This document shows positions 1 to 25,053 of a stretch of DNA of 64,000 nt, piece by piece. The DNA is taken from positions 16,939,631 to 17,003,630 of the forward strand of contig NC_088644.1 of the NCBI RefSeq assembly GCF_964019385.1. Direction: 5' to 3'. The notes beneath the pieces were generated by a model. It saw only the letters and a program-made list of their open reading frames with translations, ran no database searches and was not told the origin of the DNA. Positions within the stretch are counted from its first letter, which is position 1. Every line of letters begins with the position of its first letter. The DNA is from Sycon ciliatum (Eukaryota > Porifera > Calcarea > Leucosolenida > Sycettidae). A program made the translations under genes and the position numbers.

Positions 1-65
1 ATCAGATAATTATTGTTGAATCAATCTTGGAGCAGTGGACTAGCACCCCCCTCCCCCCCCCCCCG

Positions 66-780
<715 letters not shown>

Positions 781-955
781 CAGACCTCAGACCTGCCCAT
801 CGCGGAAGCGATGATAGCGAACAGCTATGTTAGACATAGCAACTTGTGCTGGGATTACACCATTCAACAGCTTGCAAGGCTGATGAATTGACCGCCACTA
901 TTTTTAGCCTGGTATCCACCACACAGCTGATTGAAGTGACTTTTTCTGGCCAGTG

Positions 956-957
<2 letters not shown>

Positions 958-994
<37 letters not shown>

Positions 995-997
995 ACA

Positions 998-1041
<44 letters not shown>
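958..1041. repeat. (CA)n microsatellite with one CCACAC interruption
   Basis: CA run broken near 992 by CACCACACCAC. The stretch 779-1945 holds this and the next CA tract and no gene that I can support. Confidence 0.95.
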
Positions 1042-1042
<1 letters not shown>

Positions 1043-1560
1043 ATGTACCATGTGCCATGTATACGCCCGTCGCAAGAGAAGCACGCAAATCTGCAAATGC
1101 ACTGGATGTGCACCCACAGATTTTCTCTTATAGCAACGATAGCGAACAAGATCTGAATGAGACAGATCAAGACTTGCGCCAGATAACTGTCTAATCCACA
1201 CAACTGGCAAAGCCATGTGAATTGACCACCAATGCACACCTGGTCTACACCACACGGAGTACATCGGCATAAAACGGCCAAGACAGTTACCTATGCACAC
1301 CCTACACTTGCTGGGGTAACCAGTATAGACAGCATGCTGCTTTGATAGAAGCAGACACTAGATGCACTGGTACCTTGAAGTGAAATTGGAGTTACTGTAC
1401 CAACCAGCCTCGGCTACTGAGTACTGGGAACCCAGAGCCAACAGACATACCAACAACCTCAGCCATGAAAGCTATTATAGTAACGACACACTGGATTGTG
1501 GAGCCGAAACTAGTCCAACTTCCAAAATGCTTTGGCAAGAAGGAAGCCTTCCAACAGGTT

Positions 1561-1683
<123 letters not shown>

Positions 1684-1945
1684 TTGTACTTGTTGCTCAC
1701 TGCCAAAACTGGTCACGTGGGTCTCCCGGGATACACTGTGATACACTTGATTCCTATACTGTACCAGAGCTCATCATTGCCACGGTATTGGAAGCATGCT
1801 CACAAAGAGGACATGCTGTGACACGGAAAGAAGCATGTCAGCGAACTGCACTGTAATGTAATGCATGCAGTCTCAGGAGAACATGCAGGTTATACATGTA
1901 CTATAGTTATAACACTACAAACAGCTACACATAATGCAGGGAAGG

Positions 1946-4900
1946 TTAGTTTGCGGGATCATGTATAGCTGGCATGTGAGATGTGCCACAACCAAAGTTG
2001 TTCGGGGTGAAGTTAGGACCTTTCGGTAATGTTTTCAGCCAGTCAGATAGGGCTATGCTGAGGCTGGCCACAATGTCTGCATTTGCAGCTGCCACGTTCT
2101 TCAGTTCAAAGTGCTGTGTTTTGCCTGGCTCATTTCCCATCTCGTAGAGTTCGTGCCGAGTGCCGTCACTGTTCATCATGAACTTCCACGTGCCATTCCT
2201 GACGGCCAAGTGTGGTGCTTGATTCCAACAGTGACCGGCAACACCAAATCTCCATTCCCAGAACAGCATCTTCTCGCGGGACTCTGGTGCTGATCCTTTG
2301 CCATTGAGGAACGCTGCAGACATGTCCTCTCCATCGATCTTCTGCAAGTCACCACTGCTAAGAGGTATGCCGGCCATTTGAGCGGCGGTCGGAAACCAAT
2401 CAGCACCACCTAGAATGGAATGGTCGACGCGCCCGCCACTGATCCTTGCCGGCCAGTGACCAATGAACGGGACGCGGTGTCCGCCTTCATACAGTGAGCG
2501 CTTCCTTCCTCTCCACGGACCAGTAGTTCCCTGGGCATTGTGGTAGACCATGACATCCTCTGGTCCATTGTCTGCGGTGAAGACAGAGAGTGTGTTGTTG
2601 TACAGACCTTGTTGTTTTAGGGCTGCCATCAGTCGTCCAATTTGCGTGTCTGTGTCAGTTTGTGATGCCCAATAGATCTGTCCCGGGCAATAGGTCTGGT
2701 TAACGGCTTTCTCTTCTTGGCTACATTCCGCTGTGAATGCACTTAGTTGTTCAGGAGTTGGGTCGAGTTTTGCGTGGGCAATGTGAAACCAGAGATTCAG
2801 GTAGAATGGTTTCTTCTGGGCAGTAGCCTCACTGATCAGCTTGATTGCGTTGTCAATGATGAGCGATGAAGACACACCAGCCCAGTATGGCGCTGATTCG
2901 TTGCCCAGCTGATGGGCTGGGTCGTTGGAGTTGAATGTCACCGCCGAGTCTATTCCATACGATGTCGGTGCTGGCGATGGTGGAGTTTTGGTACCACCAA
3001 GATGCCACTTGCCATAGTGCCCCACTAGATAGCCGGCTTTCTGGAAGTGCTCCGTAACCGTGGGAACAGATAAGTTGAGGAAGTTGACCTGGCCTTCTTT
3101 TTTGTTTGCCTCTGCATTGGAATTGAGTGCTGTGTGGATGCCAACTCTGGCTGGGAAAAGGCCGGTCATGAGAGCAGCTCGGCTTGGCGAGCATACTGGA
3201 TTTGCTGTGTGGTAGTCTGCAGCAACAAGCAAGAAGAAGAGCACAGCAGTGTCCAGTACACTCACTGACTTGTGCCATACCGTAAAAGTCCGTAAATAAG
3301 TACCTGCCCGAAAGAAATACCCCCTTCATTCTTTTGGCTCTGTCTGTTGAAGTCAAGTCAAGCCCGATAAACATACTGCCCGAAATACGTACCGGTACGA
3401 TGCCCACATGCAGCACGTAGCATGTACATCGACATTAAAATGACTTCTCCACTACACACAGGTCAGGTCCGAAAGTTAGTTCATGTCCGAAAATCAGTAC
3501 CCGTCCGAAAGTTAGTACGGGTGTGGTCACTAAATTCGAAAGTAAATACGTACTTATTTACGGACTTTTACGGTACTCTTAGAGCTATCAACAAAACTAC
3601 AACAGTACAACAGTTTTGCAGTACAGCAGTACATTTTTGCCTAAACTAGTCAACGGGCCTGATTGCGCAGTACGCATGAATACCTATGATTACCCATGCA
3701 GCAGCTATCAGGCTGTGACGGGTAATGGACAACTCTGCACTGAATTACACCATCGCTCAAGGCGAATCAGACCTCAATGAGCTTCGTGGTAGAACAGGAC
3801 CATGGCGGTATGCCCCTAACACTATGCGCACTCAGGCTTCTAGCCCGGTCACAAAATAGTAGGGGGGAGGGGGGGGGGGCAGGGAAAACAGTTACCCCGT
3901 ACCCCATTTTCCATTTTCAAAATAACAGTCTTGCAATGCGAAATGCAACGTACGGGGCGAACACCTGACTGCACCCCACACAAACGTGCCTTTCTGAACC
4001 CTCTAGTATTGACTATTGACTGCATTTTTCGTTGAATGGCATGAAAAACACAAAGATCGGAAAATGAGTAGGGGCGGCACTTTTCACGGGGGGGGGGGGG
4101 GGGGGATAGGGTCCAGCGGATAATGCTCCGAAAATGTTCGTATAATGCTAATCATAATGCTCCAAAAACTACCTGATAATGCTGATTATAATGCTCCAAC
4201 AAGGGCTATAATGCTCTTGGTTTGGAACAATAATGGAAGAAAGGCTGCACATTGTCAAACTTCCAGGAAAGGATGCATATAGTCAATCTGCCTCTAAAGC
4301 TGCTGCAATATCTCTCACGAGCTCCACCACTTCTTAGCACAATACGACATGATCGCGTCTCCATTGGCTGCTCTCCATTGCGACTTTGATGCAGGGCTGT
4401 GGCTGAACTGTGGGTGTATCAAATCTTTTCCCTTACTTATCCATGAAGTGGGATGTGAGACCATTATTGCTGGTGATCAATTGGATGCTGGAAGCTTATC
4501 ATGGAAAGTGATATTCCTGCCTGCAGATAAGCTGTCACTGCTTCCACTCTGTGAAAAATGTCTTCATCTGAAGCAGCTTACGTGAGGCAAGTTCCTGAGA
4601 GACGATCTCAGATCGAGATCCCTCCCATTTGCGGAAATCCTGAACACACGTGGTCAGAAGTTATTTTGCCGCTCCGCTACACCCTCTGCTTGCACTGTCT
4701 TCTTCTCCTGAGGTTGCGTGGAGACAAATGGTTGGCCACAATACTCTTCTTTTCTGATAGCACTTGACTATAGGCCTTGTATTACAATCGTCCACGACGA
4801 ACTGTACGTGCTTCACCAGGAAAGTAAAACATGCGCTGCTGAGCACTCAAATCGACTTGGTGCTGCGGCTATGAGAAATTCTAGTTCTTTTCGAGCCTGC

Positions 4901-7637
4901 TGAGCTGGACTCGGCAAAGGCAGTTATTAATTTTGGAGTAAGCTCTATCCGTTTATAGACGCTCCTTCATGCAGGTCCAAATCAATGGATTAGTGTTGAC
5001 TTCAGTATCGCTAGACATGCTATGGCCAGAGCCTATGGCATAACACTTTTTATTAACAGGAAACTCCTCTTCCTCTGTTTGATATTCACTTCGCGTAGAT
5101 CCACGTAGTCTCCTCCATCATCCATGGCTCTCCATGATTTCTAAACAATTCCTCGTAAATCATCGTTACGGATTTTGTGCACTTTGAAGCATAAACAGCC
5201 TCAGTTGCAACGTTGGGCATGCTACATCACATGTACATTTACCTGACATTGCTACATAATGATAAAGACTGTATGTAGCAATGACATTACTGTATGTAGT
5301 CAGGTAAATGTAGCGCTAAAGAGTAAAGGTGTTACGTGTGACGGTGTCTACACTCACAAAGTCATGTGCCGGTACAATAGTATGGCGTTGCACCTCATGC
5401 AGTCATGGCTTTAGCCGATTGTTGCCAAAAACCATGAGATTTCCCGACATTATCCACTATAAAACTCGTTATGCCGCTCAAACCTCACATAATGCTCGTC
5501 TTGTTCCTTCCTAATGCTCCATAATGCTCTAATGCTCGGATAGTCTTATAATGCCGAATATAATGCCGGCATTATCCGCTGGACCCTGGGGGGGGGAGGG
5601 GGGGCTGCGCCCCCTACCCCTCTTTGGCTAGAACCCTGCACACTATACACACTGGCCCAAGTACGAAATGCAGATCTGATATATTCACCAGGCGCGTCGG
5701 AACGACTTTGGAAGTGGGGCGGCCATGGAAGGGGGGTCCGGGGCTCCTCCCCCGGGAAAAAATTTCAAAAAATAAAGCCAATTGCAAGCATTTCCGGGCA
5801 TTTGGTGCCATTTCAGTGTACGGTAACTACAATGAAAGACTTTTTGATTCTGCAAAAAACCAAGAAGATGCTACGATCGGGGACAAACATTACCCTCCCC
5901 CGGGAAAAAAATTCAAAAATTGAAGCCAATTGCAAGCATTCCCAGGCATTGACTTTTGATTCTGCAACAAACCACGATCGGGGACAAGGATTTGCCACGT
6001 TTGCGCTGAGATCATCGCGCTTTGTTGCAGTGTGCTAAAAAAAAAAAAAAAAAAAAAACTGCCGAAAAAGTGGGGCGGCCATGGCCGCCCCGGCCGGTGC
6101 GGTTCCGACGCCCTTGTTCACTAAGTCGCATGAACTGACTGTGGGGCAGCATGCATAGCAAGCATGTATTCAAAGTATGGAGGTTTCTCGTTGTCGCCCA
6201 GTCACCTACCTCAATTATTTGCGCATGCATTACCAATCTACCAGCACCGGTGCATGTCTTTCTTCTGACCATACGAATTTTGCCACATCATGATTGTATG
6301 AAGCACCGGTGCACCATGCGCATGCATTGCTCCTGACATCGCAAGATTTCGCACGCATGCACGCACAAACCTACAGTGCAGGCTGTCGTAATAAAACGAC
6401 TCATCCGTGTTCCATTCCCGTGCATGTCACATGCATGGTGCGACGGCACAATGACAGCTGTCGCAAATCACACTGAGTATTACACGTGTTTGTTGGTGAT
6501 TCCTGGTTAGCTGCTAGCTTTTCCCTACTCGAAGATGTTGCCGCCGCGAAATCTGGGGGTTTGTGTTCGTCCTGGCGAAAACCGTGTTTTGATCCGTTGA
6601 GGGAGACGAGAGATACAGTGCGAAGACGTACGATCTGTCCGAGAATCGGCGAAGAAGAAAGCTTCGCAGACGACCCGTAGTGGTTGGGAACAGAATGGAA
6701 CATATACCAGTCGATGCCTGTCATGGTAGGGATGACTGCTACGAAGTTTTAGCCCCATGCTCCCCAGCGCTTTTTAGCGCCCGACGATAATTACCAAATT
6801 TCATCGATTTTCCATGTGGATCAAAGCATAGTCTCCTCAATCTTCTCCAGTCGAGCTGAGTCTGGACGCTACAATGTCGAGACGCGAAAAGAGAACATGC
6901 ATGAACACACAGGAGCATCACATGCAGCTGCATTCTGCCTTGACGAAGCTGAGAACAACACCAGCACCACGCATTTGGAAGACATTTCGAAGAAGACGAA
7001 GAACTACATATCTGCGTTCAAAAAAGCCTCTGAACTGTGCAGTATCATGCCAGTATGCATGCGTGCATGCGCGAAGCACGCGGTCCGCGGATCAACTACT
7101 TACTTCGTTCAAAAATTATTGTGCCACACGGGTTGTATGATTTGTGTGCGATCATGGCGCATGGCCTTTCTTCTTGACAAACAAAACTGAAGTTTTTCGA
7201 TCTTCAAATCGCCATAGCGTCCTTGTCATGACTCCAAATCAGCTGAAACTTCGCAGGAGGAATGAAAATGCCATGCTGAATCGATTGGTACCATTTTCGA
7301 AGGGTTTCCTTGAAAAATAAAATTTAGCCTGCACTGGCTACCTACACGGAGGGGAAAGGTGTGCTCAGAAGACATAAAGAATCGCTACCACGGACTTCCA
7401 GTTCTTCTCACCTGTGAAAATCACACCTTCCCTTGCCATCGTGTCGATGTTCGGAGTTCTCACTTTCGTACCGCTCCTTGGGTAATGTGGACCTCCATAG
7501 ACACCCACGTCTCCATAGCCCCAGTCATCGGATAACATCAGGATGACATTGGGACGATCATCGGCTGCCGCCGGAGCGAAGATCCCCAGCTTTGCGGCTA
7601 CTAGTAGCGCGCAAACACAGATGAGTGGCGCGGTCAT
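1946..7637 (-). CDS. Arylsulfatase (two coding exons)
   Basis: Hydrolyses sulfate esters; predicted secreted or lysosomal. Exon 1 is 7637-7412 and exon 2 is 3216-1946, giving 498 codons plus stop. The donor is ACAG|gtgaga and the acceptor gctgcag|ACTAC; the split codon gives Asp76. Residues 1-25 are a hydrophobic signal peptide (ATG at 7637; an upstream in-frame alternative codon exists at 7706). Family marks: metal-binding DDWGYGD near residues 37-43, the sulfatase signature CSPSRAALMTG with formylglycine-precursor Cys84, the GKWHLG block, HIAHAK, the TADNGP metal site, and a WRGRKRSLYEGG region. Length and order of motifs fit ARSA/GALNS-type sulfatases, so the gene looks intact. The exact substrate (glycosaminoglycan, sulfatide or other) cannot be read from sequence. 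The 4.2 kb intron is made largely of inverted-repeat elements. Confidence 0.93.
3278..3575. mobile_element. Mariner-like MITE with 26-bp perfect ends including TA
   Basis: The first 26 bases (3278-3303) are the exact reverse complement of 3550-3575. Each end begins TA-CCGTAAAAGTCCG, consistent with a TA target duplication. There is no coding capacity. It starts about 60 bp inside the arylsulfatase intron acceptor. Confidence 0.85.
4107..5588. mobile_element. 1.48 kb non-autonomous element, ends YAGGGTCCAGCGGATAATGC
   Basis: Terminal inverted repeats of about 20 bp (19 of 20 matching; left end T, right end C). Many ATAATGCTC-type subterminal repeats lie within about 120 bp of both ends. It sits between G-rich tracts; the flanking five bases are GGGGA and GGGGG, a possible 5-bp duplication with one mismatch. 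No transposase was seen. A smaller inverted repeat (5235-5247 against 5299-5311) lies inside. Confidence 0.75.
5689..6116. mobile_element. MITE copy A with TTCAC 5-bp target duplication
   Basis: Ends CAGGCGCGTCGGAAC and, at the far end, the complement of CAAGGGCGTCGGAAC. TTCAC flanks both sides exactly (5684-5688, 6117-6121). A G-rich subterminal block is followed by CCCCCGGGAAAA, and a perfect 20-bp palindrome centred on CCATGG lies at 6072-6091. It belongs with the copies at 32991, 37220 and 52769. Confidence 0.85.
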
Positions 7638-9996
7638 GGTGCGACCAACTGAGTGCTGTGGCGGCGATACTTCTGTGCTCCGGGTGAGTGATGCTGCACC
7701 ATCCAAGTCACACCGTCTGGTCAGTTGAAAGCTACTGCCCTTTCTACGAAACTAAGATGTTGCTCGAAAAGTAACCGTTTATATCAAAGAAAAATGCTGG
7801 ATTCACAGTGTAGATGAAAATTGGGTTGCACCCTCACCTCGAAAACCTACAGTGTAGGTATACAGACAGGCCGAGTTGGGATAGTGGCTGCTGTTCCAAC
7901 ACAGCTCTGCCCTGCACAGGCATGGAGTCACCTACTGGGCAAATGGAGACATCCCCAGCCAGTGCCTAACTGACCAAATCAAGACCGGGCTACAAATGTA
8001 GGTAGACCGATCTACCGGTATGCCCACGGACTGAGGGGTAGATCTACGGCGGAGGATCACCAGATCAGATCACGGCCCCGACTTACGTTGACAAGTGGCA
8101 CACGACCTAGCAACGGTCCAGTGGCAGATGCAGATAAGAGGCTGGACTTCGAAGCAAGATTTCAAGCAGCAGCTCCACCACAGTCACTGAGTCAGTACAC
8201 GTAGGTAGATCTACTGCCTAGTATTCTGGTATTGGGCAGAGTAGAGCCTGGGGTAGATCTACTGTTAGGCACTTCAGGCGATTTTTTCAAAACGAGAAAT
8301 ACGCGTATTTCTTTTTTGTATCCGATTCAGATAGGTTTAGGAAGACTCCACAGAAAATTTGAAGCAAAAAGAATAACTTGGCACAGAGATATAGCCACCC
8401 AAAGTCGGAGAATTGAATAACGGCATTTTCAGTATTTCGACGGCACCAGCAGCATATCAGAAACTGGCAGAACTTGCTTCAGTGTCTATAGTGGCAAAAT
8501 ACCAGGCTCGCTGGAAGCAGGTCAAAATAACCAGATGAATGCAGAAACAGCATGGTTTGGAGAAACTTCGGATTTTTCATCCGTCCGGCAGCTCCGACGA
8601 AGATATCGGGTGTGGTCACCATGGCAACTCCATAGCAACAGCATAGCAACTCCATCGCAACAGCATGAAAACAGTGCAGAGAAGCCTTTGGAAAAGCATA
8701 AGATGAGACTTTGAGGTAAGATAAAGTAACTACAATAATTCAGTGCCAGAACACATTGTTGCTACATGTACAGTACTGACGTGGTGACGAGTACGGAACA
8801 ATGTCCCGAAGACTGAGCAAACTAGAATTTACCGGGTATTTGACGGAAAGAAATGACAAACTATTACATGTAGAACATCGTCTGCAAATTTTTGGGACTA
8901 CTGAAACTTCAGCAACTCCAGCATGAGAGATTTTGTGCATAGAGTGTGTGCTGGATTCTTGGTACAATATCACCGTCAATGCTTTTCTTGGTCGCTGGAA
9001 GCCACCTGCTGATCAACTGACGATTTGTTCCGAGCAGGCCGTTTTGATGTCAGCTCTCTTGGTCCAGTCGCCGAAGTATATACTGTCCTACTCGTCGCCT
9101 GCAGGAGAGGACGACTGCTCCGATGCGACTCCAATAACACCTGGCAATATTTCTTCTTGCGCAGCCATGCGCATGGGCTCCGACGAACAAGGACTATTGC
9201 CGGGAGGACGCCTGTCGCGGTTCGCTTCCAATAACACCTCGCATTATTTCTCCTTGCGCAGCAATGCGCAAAGTGTTGGACGAACGAGGACAACTGATTC
9301 CGAAAGGAAATACGACGCTGAAGACGATGAGCTACATGGCAAATGCGTGCAACCAAGTGAAATGCCCGAAAAATCCTTGCCGATTTTACTCGAACTGTAC
9401 GTGAGTTCAAAAAATTGCCGCATCATGACGTATGTGGGCTCAAACGAAAGCTGAGGGCCTCAGCTACATGCTGCGCCACACGAGAAGGCCCTGCGCAGCT
9501 TCCGTGTAGCTACAGATCGATCTATGCATGCGCCTTTCCTTGGTGCCATGCATGTACGCGATTCAGCGTTAGCACTTTTTGACAGGTCATGTCACGTGAC
9601 TGAAGTGCCTACTACTGTTGCTACAGGTGTAGTGACGTTGGAACTAACTAAATTACTTGGCAGTCCCCTCCATCACTGACAAATACCAGGGTTCTAGCCA
9701 GATAAAGATAGTACTAGTAGGGTGGCCTGGGGCTCCTCCTTTGGCTAGAACGGGCCTGAGCATGCTGATGAGCTATGGCCAGTATGGCGGGCCATGTGTA
9801 TATGGACTACAGTACCATTGCCTACCATTGTAGTCCATACACATACACACACACACATGGCATGCACACATGGCATGCACACATGGCATAATAAATATCT
9901 TTGGCAAACACTAGCTAGCAAATCTCAAACCTCCTTGCACGCATGGATGTGCACAGTGCATACAACATGCCACAGATATTGCAATATTGTGGTCTG
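7638..9996. other. Gene-free stretch upstream of arylsulfatase
   Basis: No supported gene. It contains three exact copies of the palindrome GTAGATCTAC (8038, 8205, 8253). It also holds an imperfect 97-bp-offset duplication around CCAATAACACC (9131 and 9228), a relic with ends resembling CAGGGTTCTAGCCA (9688-9757) and a small AC/CATGG repeat near 9842-9890. An open frame at 8933-9454 lacks an ATG start and any recognisable domain. Confidence 0.6.
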
Positions 9997-10399
9997 CAGT
10001 GTCTGCTCCAGCGCCGGATGAGCCGGGTAATCCACCCGGTTGGGCGGCGCTTGGACCCGGTTGAAAATATAGTACCGGGTTACCTGTGACCCGGTTGGTA
10101 TTTTACACTTTGAAATGACTGACTACATGGCTTGTATGTGTCAGATACTTCTTCTTCTTTCGTAATTTTCTAATTCCTGTCCTCTCTTTTCTAAATGCGG
10201 CTTATTCATTCGCCTTTATATCATTGGGCCTAGTTCCCGTTTATTGTCCGAATTAAAATAAACCAACCAGTTAAAGCATGTGACTCGGCTGGTGAGACAG
10301 CGCCGGGTACATGATTGTGTACCCGGCTCCGACCCGGTTGAAATGGTTGCGCCAGGTACACGTGTACCCGGCTGTCCTACAATCCTAGAGCAGACACTG
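9997..10399. mobile_element. 403-bp MITE with GTCTG 5-bp target duplication
   Basis: The ends are CAGTGTCTGCTCYAG in inverted orientation. GTCTG immediately flanks both ends. The interior carries many ACCCGGTTG or ACCCGGCT motifs in both orientations near the ends, possibly transposase-binding repeats. No coding capacity. Confidence 0.83.
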
Positions 10400-10960
10400 G
10401 TCTGACGACACGAAATTCCTTATGCTCTCAACTGTGAGCTGTCACAGAAGATGATTTCACAGTACTACGAAATTGAATACCATCACCCATGCATGGATCA
10501 TTCAATCCTGAGGTGTCTGTAGTAAAAAGTCAAGACTCTTAAACAAAATGTTGAAAAGGTTACTTCAAGGAAAGTCACCCGTGATTGCATGACTGTGTGG
10601 CTGCAGGCTCACCAATGAATACAATAAGTAGATATTTCAAGATAAGTGCATATTCCGTGTAACAATGTTACATAGAATATTCACGACATAATAACAACTT
10701 GAGAAATGCAAGAGCTGCAATGTGTTTCATGCTATTTTGGAAATCACGAAAGAGGTTGGATGCATATTTCACGTTACACGTATATATGCTTGATTAGATT
10801 TCCAAGCACCTTTGAATAGGCGACGTGGAAATATTAGTGAATGATACAACAAAGATCAATGTTCAAGATGATTATAAATTAGATAGATAAAGCACAATTT
10901 AGGCTTCTATTTCTTCTCCATTGGTATCTGAAGTAGTCGTCCTGATCAAGCGGCAAATAG

Positions 10961-22653
<11,693 letters not shown>

Positions 22654-25053
22654 TCCTCTCAACAACCCCAGTAAGAGGTCGCCGACTCAACGGCCCTTCT
22701 TCCTCCGTGGGGAATACCGCAGCTCCGACTCTCACAAAGCTCAGACTCCCAACACCAATGAGTGGTGCGGCCGCACAGGAGTTGCGAGAAACCCATGCAC
22801 CGATCTTCTTATTACTTGGAAACAAATAGGTGTGATCGAACTGGTAGTTTTCGAGGCACACATTCACACATGTGGGCAAATATTACGTTCGATAGGTGCG
22901 AAGAATGCGACGGCGTTGTCCATAACTCTCCACCTAGAAGGCGAAATCATGCACAATGCTATTCCGGTCTGCCACACACACACACAAGACTTGATGGTGT
23001 TTGAATGTGTGACACCCCTGCCCTGCCGGTAGACTTGTACAGACACACAGTCAATGAGTCAGTGGTAGTGCCTAGTGGTAGACCAGTCTATCCCCGCGCT
23101 GCATGGATCAGTGTCTGGCCGAAGTCTGATACATCATGCCATGCCCATGGCATAAGTCCGACAGGCAGTAGATCTACGGCCCGGTAGACCCAGGTCCAGG
23201 ACATGCCCGGACAGCGCTACTAAACCTGGAACTGGGAGTACGAGTGTGGTCCCTGATCTCGTCTGGGTTCGCATTACTCCGTGCTACTGTCCTTCTTCTG
23301 TGCTGAGCGCTGTGTCTTTGTGAAGTTAGGTGGCTGGGTCACGTGGGTGACGGATGCCCCTGCTCATCCAGTACTGTGATAATGATAGCAGTCGCGTGTG
23401 TGCGGTTCCAGGCTGTTTGGCACACGTAACCACATTCATGCAGCCACTACTGCTTGGCACTGGTATGCATGTCGTCCAGGCGTGATTGACATATTGCCAT
23501 CACATCACGAGATGCAAAGATTCAAAAATCTGCTCTTTTCCAACCAGGGAGTTGGTTGAAAGCCTGTCACGACTCCCGGTTTTCAACCAACTGACGTCTG
23601 ACTTGTCGGGGACGGGGCCGCGCTTCTTGACGGATTCTGCGTTTCGTGAAAACGCTGGGCATGTCGACAGACAGGCAGTGCATGTGGCTGATAGTGATAG
23701 TGATAATTATGATGTTGTTGAGAATGAGAGTTCCACAAGTAAAAGTCGCGGAGTGCTGATCTGTCAACTCTCACAGTCTCAGCTGTGTCAAGCTCAGGAC
23801 AGGAGTCAGGTGCGCAGGTGTGTCCTGATCCAGAGCAGTCGACCATGGTCGACACTCGACAGTACAGTACAGACGCATCGCACGGAATAATTAAAAAAAA
23901 ATATTTCGTCGTGACAGTCATTGTTTTTGGACGTGATGATGCGTTTCCATGGAGCTGGAGCAGACAAGCGCGAGCTACAAACTTTTTTGTAGCTAGCTCG
24001 AGACGCACAAAAACTGGTAGTGCAGCACGCCAGCACTCAGCAGTTATCATGACATTGTTATCATGGTTATCTGGCCATCTTGACCATGTTGACTGCACCA
24101 CGCACCATCATCGCATCAATCATCATGTAGATCTATGGTCACTATGGTCACCATGGTCACTTCAGTCTTCAGTACCCCCTTCAGTTAACTTCACTCTTCT
24201 TTTTTGGTGATTGATAGTTCCGCGGTACGTAGATCTACCTGGTCACAAGAAGAATCAATTTTTATTATTTTCGCGCTGTGATTCATGTGACTGTCGACTA
24301 GCAGTTTGCAGCGGGAATGAATGGCCAGTGAGCAGTGGGCCAGTGGCTGTAAAGTACTGCACATAAGCTGCGCTGAGTAAGTGCTGCCAGACCTAGAAAG
24401 ACGCTAGCAAGGCCAAGAAGGCATTCAAGCAGTGCCGCTAGGGGGACAATGCCGATGTGTAGAAGAGGCGAGCTGGAAGGCATTCAGAGTTCCTGGCAGA
24501 AGCATATTGTTTGGACGCATGTACTGTAGGAATTAATGGTAAGTGCAGAGAATAGGCTGGAAACTAACAAAGCCATGCATGAGAAGTATATCTGCCAATG
24601 GGTACATGTTGATCATTTACCACACCCAAGGCATTTGAAATAGGCGTTGGGCAACTGGTCATCCACCTACACTGTGAACAATCTGCTGCTACGAAAAACA
24701 TGCATTCACTGCTTACACTTACAGCGTTTTTTCGGAGTGTTAGCCGCACCAGGGTATAGGCCGCACGCACACACCTTTTCAGGCCTAAATTTCACATTTG
24801 TGTTGCCATTCGGAATATAAGCCGCACATCAGACTGGATTTTGGTCATCCGAACTTCGCATTACAATGCAATGAATATCAGATCAAACCAGTTTATTAGG
24901 TGCCTATGAAACACATCACCGGTGATTCAGAACTGAAATACAAGTTGAGTTTCAGACTGAAGTTCTTGCAAAAGTTTGGACATATGGGACAGTGTAGGAA
25001 ATGAAATCTGAGAGTGAATGTCTGCTTTTATTGCCACAACTGACTGTGGCATA
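22654..25053. other. Intergenic stretch between kinase and cysteine-rich gene
   Basis: This should hold the promoter and 5' UTR of the kinase (to its right, as the gene is on minus) and missing upstream exons of the plus-strand membrane protein. GTAGATCTAC occurs at 23168 and 24229. A stretch open in one frame (about 23506-23808, plus; acidic and serine-rich, followed by CAG|gtgcgc) could be an exon, but it lacks a clear acceptor and an ATG. A fragment with GGAATATAAGCCGCAC-type sequence near 24735-24835 looks like a repeat relic. Confidence 0.45.

Noticed and set aside
3833-5636. Larger composite element with ends CAGGCTTCTAGCCC and TGGCTAGAACCCTG
   Set aside because: The ends are only partly complementary and no target duplication flanks them; the nested element 4107-5588 explains most of the structure.
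8933-9454. 173-codon plus-strand open frame
   Set aside because: It starts at an alternative codon, spans an imperfect 97-bp duplication, and has no recognisable domain or splice context.
23486-23890. Candidate first exon of the cysteine-rich membrane protein
   Set aside because: There is no ATG in frame and no clear acceptor, and the donor CAG|gtgcgc is weak. It is kept only as a note.
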